Shown: positions 8,276 through 17,876 of the stretch, one piece after another
How the letters are laid out: each line of letters opens with the position of its first letter
Numbering within the stretch: the stretch's first letter is position 1
Source of the DNA: Sphingopyxis solisilvae
GTDB taxonomy: Bacteria > Pseudomonadota > Alphaproteobacteria > Sphingomonadales > Sphingomonadaceae
DNA length: 64,000 nt
NCBI RefSeq assembly: GCF_015475875.1
Contig: NZ_JADKYM010000004.1
Coordinates: 123,707 to 187,706 of the forward strand
Reading direction: 5' to 3'
Notes under the pieces: model-generated
Databases searched by the model: none
The model's input: only the letters and a program-made list of their open reading frames with translations
Told to the model about the DNA's origin: nothing
Position numbers and translations under genes: made by a program

Positions 8276-9343
8276 CTACCCCAATCCGCGCGCAATCAGC
8301 GGCCCGATCCGGTTCGCCGCCCACAGCGGCAGTTTCTTCCACAGATCGACCTGCAACCGATATTTGGCGCTGTTCGGATTGGTATCGCGCGGCGCCTCGC
8401 CCGGCGCCAGCCAGCGCGCATAGACCAGCGGCTGCGGCTCGAAACCCCAGTTCTTTTTGTAGCTAAAGGGTCCGGTCCCGACCTTCGAACGCCCGAAATC
8501 GAACCGCGTACAGCCCTTCGCCCGCGCATGGCGCATCAGCGCGAAATACATCAGTTCGTTGGCGCGCAGCCGCCGTGCATCGGCAGTGCCGCCGCCCCAA
8601 TAGGGCATCACCGTGCCGCGCCAATACAGGCTGAGCACGCTCGCAACCGCGCGCCCGTCCTGCCGCACGGTCAAAATATCGGCGTCGTCGCCGAACGCAT
8701 CGAGCACCGCATCGAACAACGCCTTGGGGAACACCGGCGTCCCGAGATTGCGGACACTGGTCGCATAGACATGATAATGATCTTGCCGCTCGCGCGCATC
8801 GCGCCCGCTGGTCACGGTCAAGCCGCTCTCCAGCACCTTGCGGACTTCGGCGCGCTGCTTGCGCGGGATCGCGAGCAATTCGGCATCGTCGTCGCTGGCA
8901 AGGTCGCGCGCAAAACCGGCGTAAACGCCTTCCTCGCGCCGCCAGCCTTCGCCATCCGGCTGCGAACCGCCGCGCAGTTCGACCGATGGTACCCCCAGCG
9001 ATTGCGCCATCGCCGCCGCACCCTCGGCCAACGTCGCCGCGACCGCCGGATTGTCCGCCAATATCCCGCCATCGACCGCAAAACCGCTGCCGACCAGCGC
9101 CTGCCCGAACAGCGGCGAGCGGACATGGTGGAGCGGCAACAACCCGGTCAGCGCTCCGCCCGCGTCGCGCGCGGTGACCAGATGGCAGACATGCCCGGTC
9201 GCCGCGGTGATGGCCTCGCACCACGCGCGACTGTGAAAGGGCGTCGCCTGCGGATGCGCCGCGACATAGGCATCCCACGCCGCCGCGTCGGACAGCGGCG
9301 CGCCGGAAAAGCCATCCTTCACCGGAAAGCTCGGCGCATTCAC
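8276..9343 (-). CDS. FemAB-like XrtA/PEP-CTERM system-associated protein
   Basis: A 355-residue protein with the double-GNAT FemAB fold. The second half contains FDFGRSKVGTGPFSYKKNWG, typical of the TIGR03019-type FemAB-related proteins of exosortase A loci. Classical FemAB enzymes add amino acids from aminoacyl-tRNA to peptidoglycan precursors; here transfer of an amino acid or acyl group to a polysaccharide or lipid precursor is likely but unproven. The GTG at 9343 is chosen because it overlaps the stop of the deacetylase gene (GTGA) and homology starts near it. A longer in-frame reading adds 111 arginine-rich residues that shadow the deacetylase gene. No signal peptide is present. Confidence 0.85.
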   Translation of the reverse strand: MNAPSFPVKDGFSGAPLSDAAAWDAYVAAHPQATPFHSRAWCEAITAATGHVCHLVTARDAGGALTGLLPLHHVRSPLFGQALVGSGFAVDGGILADNPAVAATLAEGAAAMAQSLGVPSVELRGGSQPDGEGWRREEGVYAGFARDLASDDDAELLAIPRKQRAEVRKVLESGLTVTSGRDARERQDHYHVYATSVRNLGTPVFPKALFDAVLDAFGDDADILTVRQDGRAVASVLSLYWRGTVMPYWGGGTADARRLRANELMYFALMRHARAKGCTRFDFGRSKVGTGPFSYKKNWGFEPQPLVYARWLAPGEAPRDTNPNSAKYRLQVDLWKKLPLWAANRIGPLIARGLG

Positions 9344-10203
9344 GCCGCCGCGCGCCACGGCTGCGCGCGGTCCTGCTGCGCCGCGAGCAACGCATCGGCG
9401 CGCGTCCATTCGAAATCGGCGAGCAGTTTCTTCAGTTTGCCAGCCATGGCCGACAAGCCGCTGTAATGACGGATTTTCGATTTGACCGGCGCATCGGCGA
9501 CGCGCGGCTGGCCGGGGTCGATTTCCCATGGGTGGAAATAGAGGATCGCCGGATGCCCCTCGGCGTTCATCCGCGCGATCGCCCAGCGGGTGAAGCCATA
9601 GGGCAGCATCCGCATAAAGCCGCCGCCGCCCGCCGCGAGCGTCCGTCCGGCAAAGCGCGCCGTCGTCACCGGCCATTCGACCAGGTCGCTATCGGGCAGC
9701 GGCCGCCACGCATGGCGCGGGCTTTGCGGCCAACCATAATGGTCATGGACCACCGGCGCGACGCTGCTCGAATAGGCATAGCCCTGCTCGGCGAGCACGG
9801 CATGCGCCCAGGGCGTGCGCGTATCGACCGAAAAACTCGGCGCGCGATAACCGCGCACCGCGACCCCGCCCAGATCTTCGAGGATCGCCTGCGTCTGTTT
9901 GATGTCCGTGGCAAATTCGTGCGCAGTCATGTTGAACACGCGCTTGTGGTCATACCCATGGCTCGCGAGTTCATGCCCCGCGCCGACAATCCGTTTGATC
10001 AGCGCCGGATAGCGTTCAGCGACCCAGCCGAGCGTGAAGAACGTCCCCTTCGCCCCCGCATCGGCGAAAATCTGCAGCACCGCGTCGCAATTCGCCTCGA
10101 CCCGGCACTCGAGCGTCGGCCAGTCGGCACGGTCGATCGTGCGCTCAAAGGCGCCGACCTGGAACCAGTCCTCGACATCGACCGACAGGCCGTTTTGCAT
10201 CAT
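9340..10203 (-). CDS. XrtA-system polysaccharide deacetylase
   Basis: A 287-residue NodB-fold (CE4) deacetylase. It begins MMQNGLSVDVEDWFQV, in which the Asp residues form the first catalytic motif. The metal motif HGYDH (H-x3-H) follows in ELASHGYDHKRVF, and there is a late FHPWEID motif. It matches the TIGR03006 exosortase A-associated deacetylases. The expected reaction is N-deacetylation of hexosamine residues in the exopolysaccharide. No signal peptide is evident, so it may act on the cytoplasmic lipid-linked precursor. It overlaps the FemAB-like gene by 4 bases and follows the ATPase gene by 42 bases. The first or second of two adjacent ATG codons may be used. Confidence 0.9.
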   Translation of the reverse strand: MMQNGLSVDVEDWFQVGAFERTIDRADWPTLECRVEANCDAVLQIFADAGAKGTFFTLGWVAERYPALIKRIVGAGHELASHGYDHKRVFNMTAHEFATDIKQTQAILEDLGGVAVRGYRAPSFSVDTRTPWAHAVLAEQGYAYSSSVAPVVHDHYGWPQSPRHAWRPLPDSDLVEWPVTTARFAGRTLAAGGGGFMRMLPYGFTRWAIARMNAEGHPAILYFHPWEIDPGQPRVADAPVKSKIRHYSGLSAMAGKLKKLLADFEWTRADALLAAQQDRAQPWRAAA

Positions 10204-10245
10204 TTCTCACCTTCATCGACCGGATAGCCGATTTCGCGATCGCTG

Positions 10246-11460
10246 TCAGGCCGCCCAGGTCTTCGACGTCGCCGGGTTCGGCGCATTTTCGGGATCGCGC
10301 TCGACCCATTCGATCAGCAGGTCGAGCACGCGGCGCAGCGCGGCATCCTGTTCGACCAGCCGCGCCTCCAGCGAAGCGATCTGCGCTTCGAGCGCCGCCA
10401 GCTGTTCGGGATCGATCGCCGGCGCAGCGGGCGCCGCATCGACGGCCAGTTCCAGCACCTCGGCTTCGGCCGGTGGCGGCGCTGCAAAGGGCGGGCGGTC
10501 GTCGGCAACGCGCTGGGGCCATTCCGCCGCTGTTTCATTGGCGGGCGTGGGTGCGGCAAAGGGCGCAGGTGTGGGAGCAACCGCACTCGCGGCCGCCGCG
10601 ACGACCTCCTCGACTGGCAACGGGGCCAGCGTCGATGCGTCGATGCCGCGGTCGGCCTCGATCTCGGCGACCACCGACCGCACATTCTGCGCGGTGATCC
10701 GGGTCATCTGTTCGACCGCGCCGTACAGCAGCAGGCGGCTGACGAGCACGTTCAATTTGCGCGGCACGCCCTCGCTATAGTCATAGATTTCCTCGAAGGC
10801 GTCGGGGCTGAAACTGGGGTTGCCGGTCCAGCCGACCTTGCCAAGCCGGTGCAGAATATAGGGTTCGACCTCCTCGGGCTCCATCGGGTCGAGGTGGTGC
10901 GTCGCGATCACGCGCTGGCGCAGTTGCTCCAGCGTCGGCGAATGGAACAAGGTCTGGCGAAATTCGGGCTGGCCGAGCAGGAAGATTTGCAGCAGCGAAT
11001 GACCGCCGAGCTGGAAATTCGACAGCATCCTGAGCTCTTCGAGCGCCGAGATCGCCAGATTCTGCCCCTCGTCGACGATCAGCAACGTGCGCTTGCCGGC
11101 GCGCGCCTGTTCGCGCAGATATTGTTCCATCGACCGCAGCAGTTCGGCCTTGCTTTCGCCTTCCCATTCGATCCCGAATTGTTCGGCAACCAGGCGGAGG
11201 AGGTCGTCGCCTTCGACCTGCGTCGACACCAGCTTGACCGCGGTCAGGCGGTTGGCGTCGATCGTGTTCATCAGATGGCCGACCAGCGTCGTCTTGCCCG
11301 CACCGACGTCGCCGGTGATGACGATAAAGCCCTCGCCCTGCGCCAGCCCGTAGCCGAGATAGGACATCGCCTTGCGGTGCGTGCCGCTCTCGAAATAGAA
11401 ATGCGGATCGGGCGTCAGCTGGAACGGACGTCCGGTGAAGCCATAGAACTGATCGTACAT
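10246..11460 (-). CDS. XrtA/PEP-CTERM system-associated ExeA-like ATPase
   Basis: A 404-residue AAA-type ATPase starting MYDQFYGFTGRPFQLTPDPH, the N-terminal signature of ExeA/GspA-like proteins. Walker A GDVGAGKT is at residues 50-57, and a Walker B-like TLLIVDEGQNL follows. After the AAA core (to about residue 270) there is an Ala/Pro-rich linker and a C-terminal predicted coiled coil (about 355-390). It matches the TIGR03015 'putative secretion ATPase, PEP-CTERM locus subfamily'. It probably powers or gates assembly of the export machinery; its partner is unknown. It lies 20 bases downstream of the outer-membrane protein gene. Confidence 0.9.
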   Translation of the reverse strand: MYDQFYGFTGRPFQLTPDPHFYFESGTHRKAMSYLGYGLAQGEGFIVITGDVGAGKTTLVGHLMNTIDANRLTAVKLVSTQVEGDDLLRLVAEQFGIEWEGESKAELLRSMEQYLREQARAGKRTLLIVDEGQNLAISALEELRMLSNFQLGGHSLLQIFLLGQPEFRQTLFHSPTLEQLRQRVIATHHLDPMEPEEVEPYILHRLGKVGWTGNPSFSPDAFEEIYDYSEGVPRKLNVLVSRLLLYGAVEQMTRITAQNVRSVVAEIEADRGIDASTLAPLPVEEVVAAAASAVAPTPAPFAAPTPANETAAEWPQRVADDRPPFAAPPPAEAEVLELAVDAAPAAPAIDPEQLAALEAQIASLEARLVEQDAALRRVLDLLIEWVERDPENAPNPATSKTWAA

Positions 11461-11480
11461 CGTAAAATTCCTGTTCGGGA

Positions 11481-13187
11481 TCAGAAGTTGTAACGCAGTC
11501 CCACCAAAGCTGAACCGATAAGCTGGCTGTTGAAGCCATCCTGGTCAAAGGCGTTCAGGCTGGCGGCGGCGGTGCCCGTCAGCCCGCGCCAGAAGCGGCG
11601 CGAATAGGCGGCCGACAGCCCGGCCGACTGCACATCGCTCGCCCCCGGTGCGCCATTGTCGAAATAATTGACATAACCGGCGAGGCTGAGATCGGAATCG
11701 GCGTCGAGCTGGCGTCCGGCGCTCAGAAACAGATAATAGCTTTCATCGGTGATGCCGTTCAGGCTGCCGATCGGCGACAGCAGTGGTGCCAGCAGCTTTC
11801 GCTGGTCATAGCCGATGCCGACGCCGTAGCTCCAGCGTCCGTAGCGCGACGCCATCGTCGCCTGGACGCCGCGGCTGCGATATTGCGCCGAGGTCGCGTT
11901 GCCGAGTTGGTTGGTCAGACATCCCCCGCCCTGCTGCCCGAAAACGCAGGGGTTGATGTTACCGCCGATCGGGTTGCGCGTCGGGTCGAACTGGGTCGGC
12001 AGCGCCGCGAGCCCGCCCGACACCCCGCGTCCCAGGCTCGACAGGCCGTCATACACCCCGATCTGCAGAGTCGTCGCATGGTCGGCACGATAGGCAAAGC
12101 TGCCGGTATAGATGGTGTCGCCATAACGGCGCCCGACACGCGCGGTGAGCGAGGTGCGGCGGCTCGGTTGCCACATCACCCCGGCGTCCCAGATCAACCC
12201 GTCCGTATCGAACGACAGCTGGCGCGGGCTCGATTTGTCGGTAACGAAACGACCATTGGCGTCGCGTACCGGGATGCCGTTGGCGTCGAGAACCGGATCG
12301 CGCTGGCCAATCTCGATATCCTCGTAACCGACGCCGCCGAGCAACGCGACAGTAGGGCCGATTGGCATGGTCACATCGGCGCGGGCGTATTTTCCCTCGA
12401 ACCGCTGGTCGAGCTGGCTCGCATCCTCGCGCTCGTACCCGCCCGACAGCTGCCAGCCGAATGGCAGCGCACCGGGCCGCGCGCCAACGCTGGCCCAGGC
12501 GACATGGTTGGTCGAACTGTCGAAAATATCCTGCGGCTGGCTGCCCGGCGCCAATATGGCCGGCGTATCGACATCGACCTTGGTATAGCCGAACCGGTAG
12601 CCTGCCCCGACGTCGAGCCCGCCGATACGGCGCGTCAGCGTCGGCCCGGCATAGACCGAATAGAGATTGGCGACGTTGCTCGCATTGCCGATGAACAGAC
12701 CGCTGTCGGCGCCCTGTCCGTCGGCGCGGGTACGTGTCGCGAGTGCTCCGCCTTCCAGATTGAGGCCGCGCGCCAGCTCGATACGACCCCGCGCCAGTCC
12801 GCTGATCGTGTCCGAATCGCTCTGGCCACCGTTCCAACCGAAGCGATGTTCGTATCGCACCGTCGCCGCCAGTTCAGCGCGCGTCGTCACAATCGCGGCG
12901 TCCAGTCCGGCGGCTACGGTCGTATAGGTGAGGACGTCGCCACCGTTTTTCAGATCGGCGGTCAGCACCTGTCCGACTTCCAGATACGGCACCACATCGA
13001 CCTGTCGCTTGCCGCGACGCGCCTCGGCCCGTTTCGCCGAGCGGCCGGATTCCGCCACCGGCGCAGTGGCCGTCGCGTCGTCCGCACCGGCATCACCGGA
13101 AAATTGTGCCTGGGCGCCGGTGGCGGTGCCCGCGAGCAGCAGCGCGGTCAGCGTGGCTGTGCCCCGTATGGTGAGGATGGTGCGCAT
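11481..13187 (-). CDS. XrtA/PEP-CTERM system-associated outer-membrane beta-barrel protein
   Basis: A 568-residue protein with a signal peptide (MRTILTIRGTATLTALLLAG, probable cleavage after TGAQA). Its long beta-rich body ends in Phe (GLRYNF), as outer-membrane barrels do. It corresponds to TIGR03016-type proteins of PEP-CTERM loci. A likely role is an outer-membrane porin or pore partner for exopolysaccharide export; function is not established for the family. The ATG at 13187 gives the signal peptide, and its T is shared with the stop codon of the kinase gene. A longer reading would add 30 residues that hide the signal. Confidence 0.85.
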   Translation of the reverse strand: MRTILTIRGTATLTALLLAGTATGAQAQFSGDAGADDATATAPVAESGRSAKRAEARRGKRQVDVVPYLEVGQVLTADLKNGGDVLTYTTVAAGLDAAIVTTRAELAATVRYEHRFGWNGGQSDSDTISGLARGRIELARGLNLEGGALATRTRADGQGADSGLFIGNASNVANLYSVYAGPTLTRRIGGLDVGAGYRFGYTKVDVDTPAILAPGSQPQDIFDSSTNHVAWASVGARPGALPFGWQLSGGYEREDASQLDQRFEGKYARADVTMPIGPTVALLGGVGYEDIEIGQRDPVLDANGIPVRDANGRFVTDKSSPRQLSFDTDGLIWDAGVMWQPSRRTSLTARVGRRYGDTIYTGSFAYRADHATTLQIGVYDGLSSLGRGVSGGLAALPTQFDPTRNPIGGNINPCVFGQQGGGCLTNQLGNATSAQYRSRGVQATMASRYGRWSYGVGIGYDQRKLLAPLLSPIGSLNGITDESYYLFLSAGRQLDADSDLSLAGYVNYFDNGAPGASDVQSAGLSAAYSRRFWRGLTGTAAASLNAFDQDGFNSQLIGSALVGLRYNF

Positions 13188-14209
13188 CAAGCGCCTCCTT
13201 GTCCGTAATAGGTGCCGAAGCGGCGACCGCCCGGCGAAAATTTGACGCCGTTGAGCAGGAGCTGGATATGCGGGCACGCGCCCATCAGGCCGATCGCGTC
13301 GCGCAGCGAGGATTCGAGCGTTTCGTCGGCACGCACGACCATGATCGTCTGGCCGACGTGCCCCGCCAGCACCGCGGCGGGCGATGCGGCCAGGACGGGC
13401 GGCGAATCGATGATCAGGATGCGCCCCGGCGCCCCCGCCTCGAGCTGCCCGAGCAGTGCTTCGGTACGCGCCGACGCGAGCAATTCGGTGTCGTGCATAT
13501 GGCCGGTGCCTGCGGGCATGACCTTAAGTCCCGGAATATCCGTCTGGATCAGGCAATCGCCAACCGGCAGATGCGGATCGGCCAGCGCGTCCATCAAGCC
13601 CGGGCCGTCATCCAGACCCAGCGCCTCCAGCACGCTCGGCTTGGCAATGTCGGCGTCGATCAGCAGCACGTCATGGTCGGCCTCGACCGCCAGGCTGAGC
13701 GCCAGATTGACCGCGGAAAAGGTCTTGCCCTCGCCGGGGTTTGCCGATGCAATCAGCACACGGTGCCCGCGCGGCAGGACCGGGCGATTACCGACACCAC
13801 CGAAATTGCGGATCAGCTCGCGCTTCACGATGCGATATTCTTCGGAAATACCGGTGACCGGCGTTCCGGGTACGATCATGCCGTGCGACGCAAGCCGCTC
13901 GCGGTCGATCGATCCCTGCCGCGTCGGCACAACCGCGGGCGCCGCCTTCGCGATCTCCTTGCGTGGCGAAGGCTTGGGCGTCGGCGCCGTTTCGACCGCG
14001 GGCGCCGCGTCGCCGACCGGATCGACGCTTTGGGGCGGCAGGACTTCAGCGACCGGCTCGGCCTTGGCCTTCTTCGCCTTTTTCGGCGCTTCGGGCGGCA
14101 GGTTCGAAACGTCGATCGTCGGCGCATTGGCCGCCGGATCGAGCCCGAACATATCGGCCGCGCGTTCGAGGAGCGAGGGCGGACGCTTGACTTTGCGTTG
14201 GTCGTTCAT
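13187..14209 (-). CDS. XrtA-associated bacterial tyrosine autokinase
   Basis: A 340-residue BY-kinase. Walker A (ANPGEGKT) is at residues 156-163, with the Walker A' block VLLIDADIAKP around Asp185. The C-terminus carries a minimal tyrosine pair (Y334-Y335 in GTYYGQGGA) as the likely autophosphorylation site. The first 120 residues are Pro/Ala/Lys-rich linker. It matches the TIGR03018 'exopolysaccharide/PEP-CTERM locus tyrosine autokinase' group and should act with the chain-length protein encoded just upstream. The ATG at 14209 has a GGGGGA ribosome-binding site. A GTG at 14227 overlapping the previous stop is an alternative and would add six residues. Confidence 0.9.
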   Translation of the reverse strand: MNDQRKVKRPPSLLERAADMFGLDPAANAPTIDVSNLPPEAPKKAKKAKAEPVAEVLPPQSVDPVGDAAPAVETAPTPKPSPRKEIAKAAPAVVPTRQGSIDRERLASHGMIVPGTPVTGISEEYRIVKRELIRNFGGVGNRPVLPRGHRVLIASANPGEGKTFSAVNLALSLAVEADHDVLLIDADIAKPSVLEALGLDDGPGLMDALADPHLPVGDCLIQTDIPGLKVMPAGTGHMHDTELLASARTEALLGQLEAGAPGRILIIDSPPVLAASPAAVLAGHVGQTIMVVRADETLESSLRDAIGLMGACPHIQLLLNGVKFSPGGRRFGTYYGQGGA

Positions 14210-14223
14210 GTCATCGTCCCCCG

Positions 14224-15771
14224 TCACGCCACCATGCCGCGCTGGATGAATTCGGCGACCAGCAACAGAGCATAAAGCCCGACGAGTGCTCCGCCACCGC
14301 TCGCCAGCCACACCAGCCGCTTGCGTCGTTCGACATGGCGTTCGGGCGTCACGACCTCGGTAATCGATCCGATGACCGGCAGGCCGCTGGCGCGTTCGAG
14401 TTTTGCCGCCGTAGCGTAACTCGTCCGCACCTGACCGAGGCCAAAGGCCACCCCGATGCCGCCGCCGATGCCGGCCAGCAGAACCAGGGTCAGAAACAAC
14501 GGCCGGTTCGGTGCTGCAGGGCTGGTCGGTTTTGTCGGCGGATCAAGCAGTTCGACCTTGATCGCGTCGGTTTCGGTCTGCACGTCGCCGCGCAGGCGAA
14601 CCTGCTCGCGCTGCGCAAGCAGCTTGTCATATTGCGCCTTGAACGCAGTATATTCGCCGTTGATCCGGTCATATTCGGCCGCGATCCCCGGATTCTGAAT
14701 CTGCTGGCTGGTAATCCGGGCGATATCGCCGGCCAGCTGCGCCTTGCGCGCATTCAGCGCGCTGACGGTGGCTTGACGCTCGGCGCGCATCGCGGCGAGC
14801 GAAGCATAGGCGGGGTTTTGCGCATTGCCGCCTCCGCCGCCGCCATTGCCTTCGCCGTCGGCGATGGCTTTCAGCGAGGCAATCTGGCTTTTCAGCGCCA
14901 CAACGTCGGGGTGCGCGTCGGTCAGGCCGCGGGCGCGCATCGCCGATAATTCGCTCTGCGCCCCTGCAAGCTGCTGGCGCGCGACACCGCCGCCGACGCC
15001 GCCCATGCCCGGCACGCTGATCGTCGCGGGCGTTGCCGCAAGCTGGCCGTTGGCCGCCGCAAGCTGGGCCTGCGCCGCCACCAATTGCGAATCGATCTGC
15101 CCCAGTTCGGCGCGGGCGGCTTCCACACGCTGCGCCGGCGAACCGGCACCGCCGGGGATCAGACCGATATTCTGCGCCTCGAATGCGGCGCGACGCGCTT
15201 CGACTTCGCGCAGCGCCTTTTCGCGATCGGCGATCTGGGCGTCGAGGAATTTCAACCCCTCACGCGCATTCATCCGGCCGCCGCGCAACTGGTCGTCGCG
15301 AAACACGGTAATCAGGCTGTCGAGCACCCCCGATGCCAGCTTGGCATTGTCGGCATCTGACAGGCTGCCGACCGCCACGCTCGAGGTGATTTCAAAGATA
15401 TTGTCCTGCTGCGGGATCACCTTGATATTCTTTTGCAGCATCGCGACCGCGCCTGCCTTCTCGCGCTCGCCCGCACCTGCGGGGAGCAGGCCCGTGGTCG
15501 CCGCAACCTTTTCCAGGTTGCGCGCGCTGGTCAGCGTCTCGCGGATCTGGTCGATCCGCTGCCGCCCACCAAAGTTGCCGCCCTGCGCATCGTCAGGCAG
15601 GATATCGTTGATCTCGACCAACAGCCGGGCGCGCGAATCATATCGGTTCGGGATCGACGCGATCGCCAGCCATCCGAGGATACAAATTCCCCACGCCACC
15701 GCCAGCACGAGCCACCGGCGCGTCCAGACGCTGTGCAGCGCCACCCGGAATTCGTCGTACAGGCTGTTCAT
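14224..15771 (-). CDS. XrtA-system polysaccharide chain-length determinant (Wzz-like)
   Basis: A 515-residue polysaccharide co-polymerase. An N-terminal membrane segment (about 19-37) is followed by the Wzz domain and a long region (about 180-420) rich in coiled-coil Ala/Gln/Glu heptads. The periplasmic part ends with a LLDPPTKPTSPAAPNRPLF-type Pro-rich motif ahead of a second membrane segment. There is a glycine stretch (GEGNGGGGGGNAQ) in the middle. It matches TIGR03007-type proteins. It sets polymer length together with the separate tyrosine kinase, the usual split arrangement in Gram-negatives of this group. It sits 47 bases after the export lipoprotein gene. Confidence 0.92.
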   Translation of the reverse strand: MNSLYDEFRVALHSVWTRRWLVLAVAWGICILGWLAIASIPNRYDSRARLLVEINDILPDDAQGGNFGGRQRIDQIRETLTSARNLEKVAATTGLLPAGAGEREKAGAVAMLQKNIKVIPQQDNIFEITSSVAVGSLSDADNAKLASGVLDSLITVFRDDQLRGGRMNAREGLKFLDAQIADREKALREVEARRAAFEAQNIGLIPGGAGSPAQRVEAARAELGQIDSQLVAAQAQLAAANGQLAATPATISVPGMGGVGGGVARQQLAGAQSELSAMRARGLTDAHPDVVALKSQIASLKAIADGEGNGGGGGGNAQNPAYASLAAMRAERQATVSALNARKAQLAGDIARITSQQIQNPGIAAEYDRINGEYTAFKAQYDKLLAQREQVRLRGDVQTETDAIKVELLDPPTKPTSPAAPNRPLFLTLVLLAGIGGGIGVAFGLGQVRTSYATAAKLERASGLPVIGSITEVVTPERHVERRKRLVWLASGGGALVGLYALLLVAEFIQRGMVA

Positions 15772-15818
15772 CGGTTGCGATCAATCCTTGGGCATAGGTC
15801 GGTTGGCGGTCGGTCAGG

Positions 15819-16475
15819 TCAGAACATGCTTTCGGGGATGATGATGACATCGCCGGGCTGCAACCGTACATTGGCCCGGATATCGCCCCGCTTGATGAGG
15901 TCGTTCAGCCGCAGGCCGAATTCCTGCTGCTTGCCGCTGCCCTTGTCGAAACGGACGAGTCGCGCCCTGTTGCCAGCCGCATATTCGCCCAGGCCACCGA
16001 CTGCAATCATTGCGTCGAGCACGGTCATGTTGGCGCGGAACGGGATCGACGCCGGCTTTTCGGTCGCGCCAACAACGCGGACCTGCTGCGAAAACGTGCT
16101 GTTAAAGGTGGTGACGATCACGCTGACGATCGGGTCGGTGATATATTGGCTCAGCTGCAGCTTGATGTCCTGCTGCAACATCGTCGGCGTCTTGCCCACC
16201 GCGGGCATGTCGGTGATCAGCGGGGTGGTGATGCGCCCGTCGGGCCGAACCTGCACCTTGCCACCCAGTTCCGGATTGCGCCACACGAAGATCTGAAGCT
16301 CGTCGAGCGGGCCGATGATATATTCCTCGCCCGGCCCTTCCTGGTTCTGGACGAAGGTCGCGCTGGGCAGTTGCGGCGCGGCGCCGCCACCGGTCGCACA
16401 TCCCGAAAGCGCGGTTGCCGCGATACCGGAAACCAGCGCAGCCCGGGCTGCGCGAAGCGAGGGGGACGAAGCCAT
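15819..16475 (-). CDS. XrtA-system polysaccharide export lipoprotein (Wza-like)
   Basis: A 218-residue lipoprotein with a lipobox at LSGC (Cys26). A Poly_export domain begins at YIIGPLDELQIFVWRNPELG, followed by SLBB-type repeats; it ends in PGDVIIIPESMF. It matches the TIGR03027 PEP-CTERM locus export proteins and should form the periplasm-to-outer-membrane conduit for the polymer. The ATG at 16475 is used; a TTG at 16481 is possible but lies very close to the AAAGG element. It is the first gene after a 171-base gap and so probably heads the large minus-strand EPS operon. Confidence 0.92.
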   Translation of the reverse strand: MASSPSLRAARAALVSGIAATALSGCATGGGAAPQLPSATFVQNQEGPGEEYIIGPLDELQIFVWRNPELGGKVQVRPDGRITTPLITDMPAVGKTPTMLQQDIKLQLSQYITDPIVSVIVTTFNSTFSQQVRVVGATEKPASIPFRANMTVLDAMIAVGGLGEYAAGNRARLVRFDKGSGKQQEFGLRLNDLIKRGDIRANVRLQPGDVIIIPESMF

Positions 16476-16646
16476 AATCAATCAACCTTTCGTGCCGCTG
16501 ACGGTTGCCGGGGCCAAATCCCCGCGACGACAGCCCTTGCGTCAGCGTCCGTCCTTGCGCGAAAAGGGTGAACATACGGTTAGTCTTGCGATAAGTTTGC
16601 CCCGCAGCCGCCGCAAATTGTCCCGATACGGAACAGAGTTACGCGG
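16476..16646 (-). promoter_or_regulatory. Probable promoter and leader of the main EPS operon
   Basis: This is the only sizeable gap upstream of the export lipoprotein gene. On the minus strand a TTGCGG hexamer (16607-16612) is followed after 17 bases by TATCGC (16584-16589), a weak sigma-70-like pair. Further downstream the leader can fold a small GGGG/CCCC hairpin (16515-16528), and an AAAGG element precedes the start codon. Regulator sites cannot be named. The promoter assignment is an inference from position. Confidence 0.35.
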
Positions 16647-17876
16647 TCAGACCAGCATTTCGCGCGCCGGCCCCTGCCCCAAAAACGCCGCCGGGCTCGC
16701 GCTGGCGCCATAGGCGCCCGCCTGAAAGATCGCAATCAGGTCGCCAACGTCGGCGCGTGGCAATGCGACCTGGTCGCCTAGCCGGTCGAGCGGCGTGCAG
16801 AGGCAGCCGACCACCGAAACGGTCTCCACCGGCTCGCGGTCAAAGGCGGTCGCGACCGCAATCGGATAGTTGCGGCGGATCACGGTCCCGAAATTGCCGC
16901 TCGCCGCGAGCTGGTGGTGCAAGCCGCCGTCGGTGACCAGAAACGTCTCGCCATGGCTGGTCTTGCGATCGACGACACGGGTCAGATAGACCCCCGCCTC
17001 GGCCACCAGCCAGCGCCCCAGCTCCATCGCAAAGCGACTCTCCGCGAGCACCGCGGGCCGCGCCGCCAGCGTATCGCCCAGTGCCGCACCAACCGCCGCG
17101 GCAGCAACCGCGGTGTCGCCGGGGAAGTACGGAACACCCATGCCGCCGCCCAGATTGACCAGCGGCGGCGTGGCGCCGATCTCGTCCGCCAGCCGCGCTG
17201 CGAGCGCGACGGTCTGTGCTTGGGTATCGGCGATCGCACTGGCATCAAGTGCCTGCGATCCCGCAAAAATATGGAAACCCTGCCAGTCGGCGCCCGCCGC
17301 GATCAGCCGCTGCACCAGCACCGGAACCTCGCCAGCATCGACCCCGAACGGCTTGGCACCGCCACCCATCTTCATCCCCGAGCCCTTGAGGTCGAAGTCT
17401 GGATTGACCCGCACCGCCAGACTGGGCGTCAAGCCAAGGCACCCGGCAATCGACAGCGCGCGCTCCGCCTCGCCCGCCGATTCCAGATTCAGCGTCGCGC
17501 CCGCGACGATCGCCGCCTCCAGTTCGCGGTCGCGCTTGCCCGGACCGGCGAAGCTGATGTCACCCGCGGGCATCCCGCTTGCCAGCGCGGCCTTGAGCTC
17601 GCCGCCCGACGCGACATCGAACCCGTCGACCAGCAGCGCCATAAAGGCGAGCAGCGGCGCATAGGGGTTCGCTTTCATCGCAAAATGCAGCTGGACCTCC
17701 GCGGGCATTGCGGCGCGCCATTCGGCCACCCGCGCGGCCAGCATCGCGCTGTCGTAAACGAACAGCGGCGTATCGCCCGCCATGTCGGCGAGCGTATCGG
17801 CACGGTCGCCGCCGATCAGCAGCATGCCGTCTTCGTCGGCGGCATAACCTGGCGGGATCGGACCGTGCGGCTTCAT
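16647..17876 (-). CDS. PLP-dependent decarboxylase, exosortase A system-associated
   Basis: A 409-residue fold-type III decarboxylase of the ODC/DapDC superfamily. The PLP lysine is Lys68 in HFAMKANPYA. A glycine-rich phosphate-binding segment (VNLGGGMGVPYFPGD) and a late active-site Cys in VVGCLCTPLDRLGD are present. It matches TIGR03099. By homology it decarboxylates an amino acid, perhaps one carried by the neighbouring ligase/ACP pair, giving an amine for polymer decoration; the substrate is unknown. The ATG at 17876 overlaps the ligase stop (ATGA) and homology begins just after it. A longer reading adds 28 residues of shadow sequence. Confidence 0.9.
   Translation of the reverse strand: MKPHGPIPPGYAADEDGMLLIGGDRADTLADMAGDTPLFVYDSAMLAARVAEWRAAMPAEVQLHFAMKANPYAPLLAFMALLVDGFDVASGGELKAALASGMPAGDISFAGPGKRDRELEAAIVAGATLNLESAGEAERALSIAGCLGLTPSLAVRVNPDFDLKGSGMKMGGGAKPFGVDAGEVPVLVQRLIAAGADWQGFHIFAGSQALDASAIADTQAQTVALAARLADEIGATPPLVNLGGGMGVPYFPGDTAVAAAAVGAALGDTLAARPAVLAESRFAMELGRWLVAEAGVYLTRVVDRKTSHGETFLVTDGGLHHQLAASGNFGTVIRRNYPIAVATAFDREPVETVSVVGCLCTPLDRLGDQVALPRADVGDLIAIFQAGAYGASASPAAFLGQGPAREMLV

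Noticed and set aside
9344..9676. A longer N-terminus for the FemAB-like protein
   Set aside because: The extra 111 residues are arginine-rich and lie entirely within the deacetylase gene; the GTGA overlap start is better.
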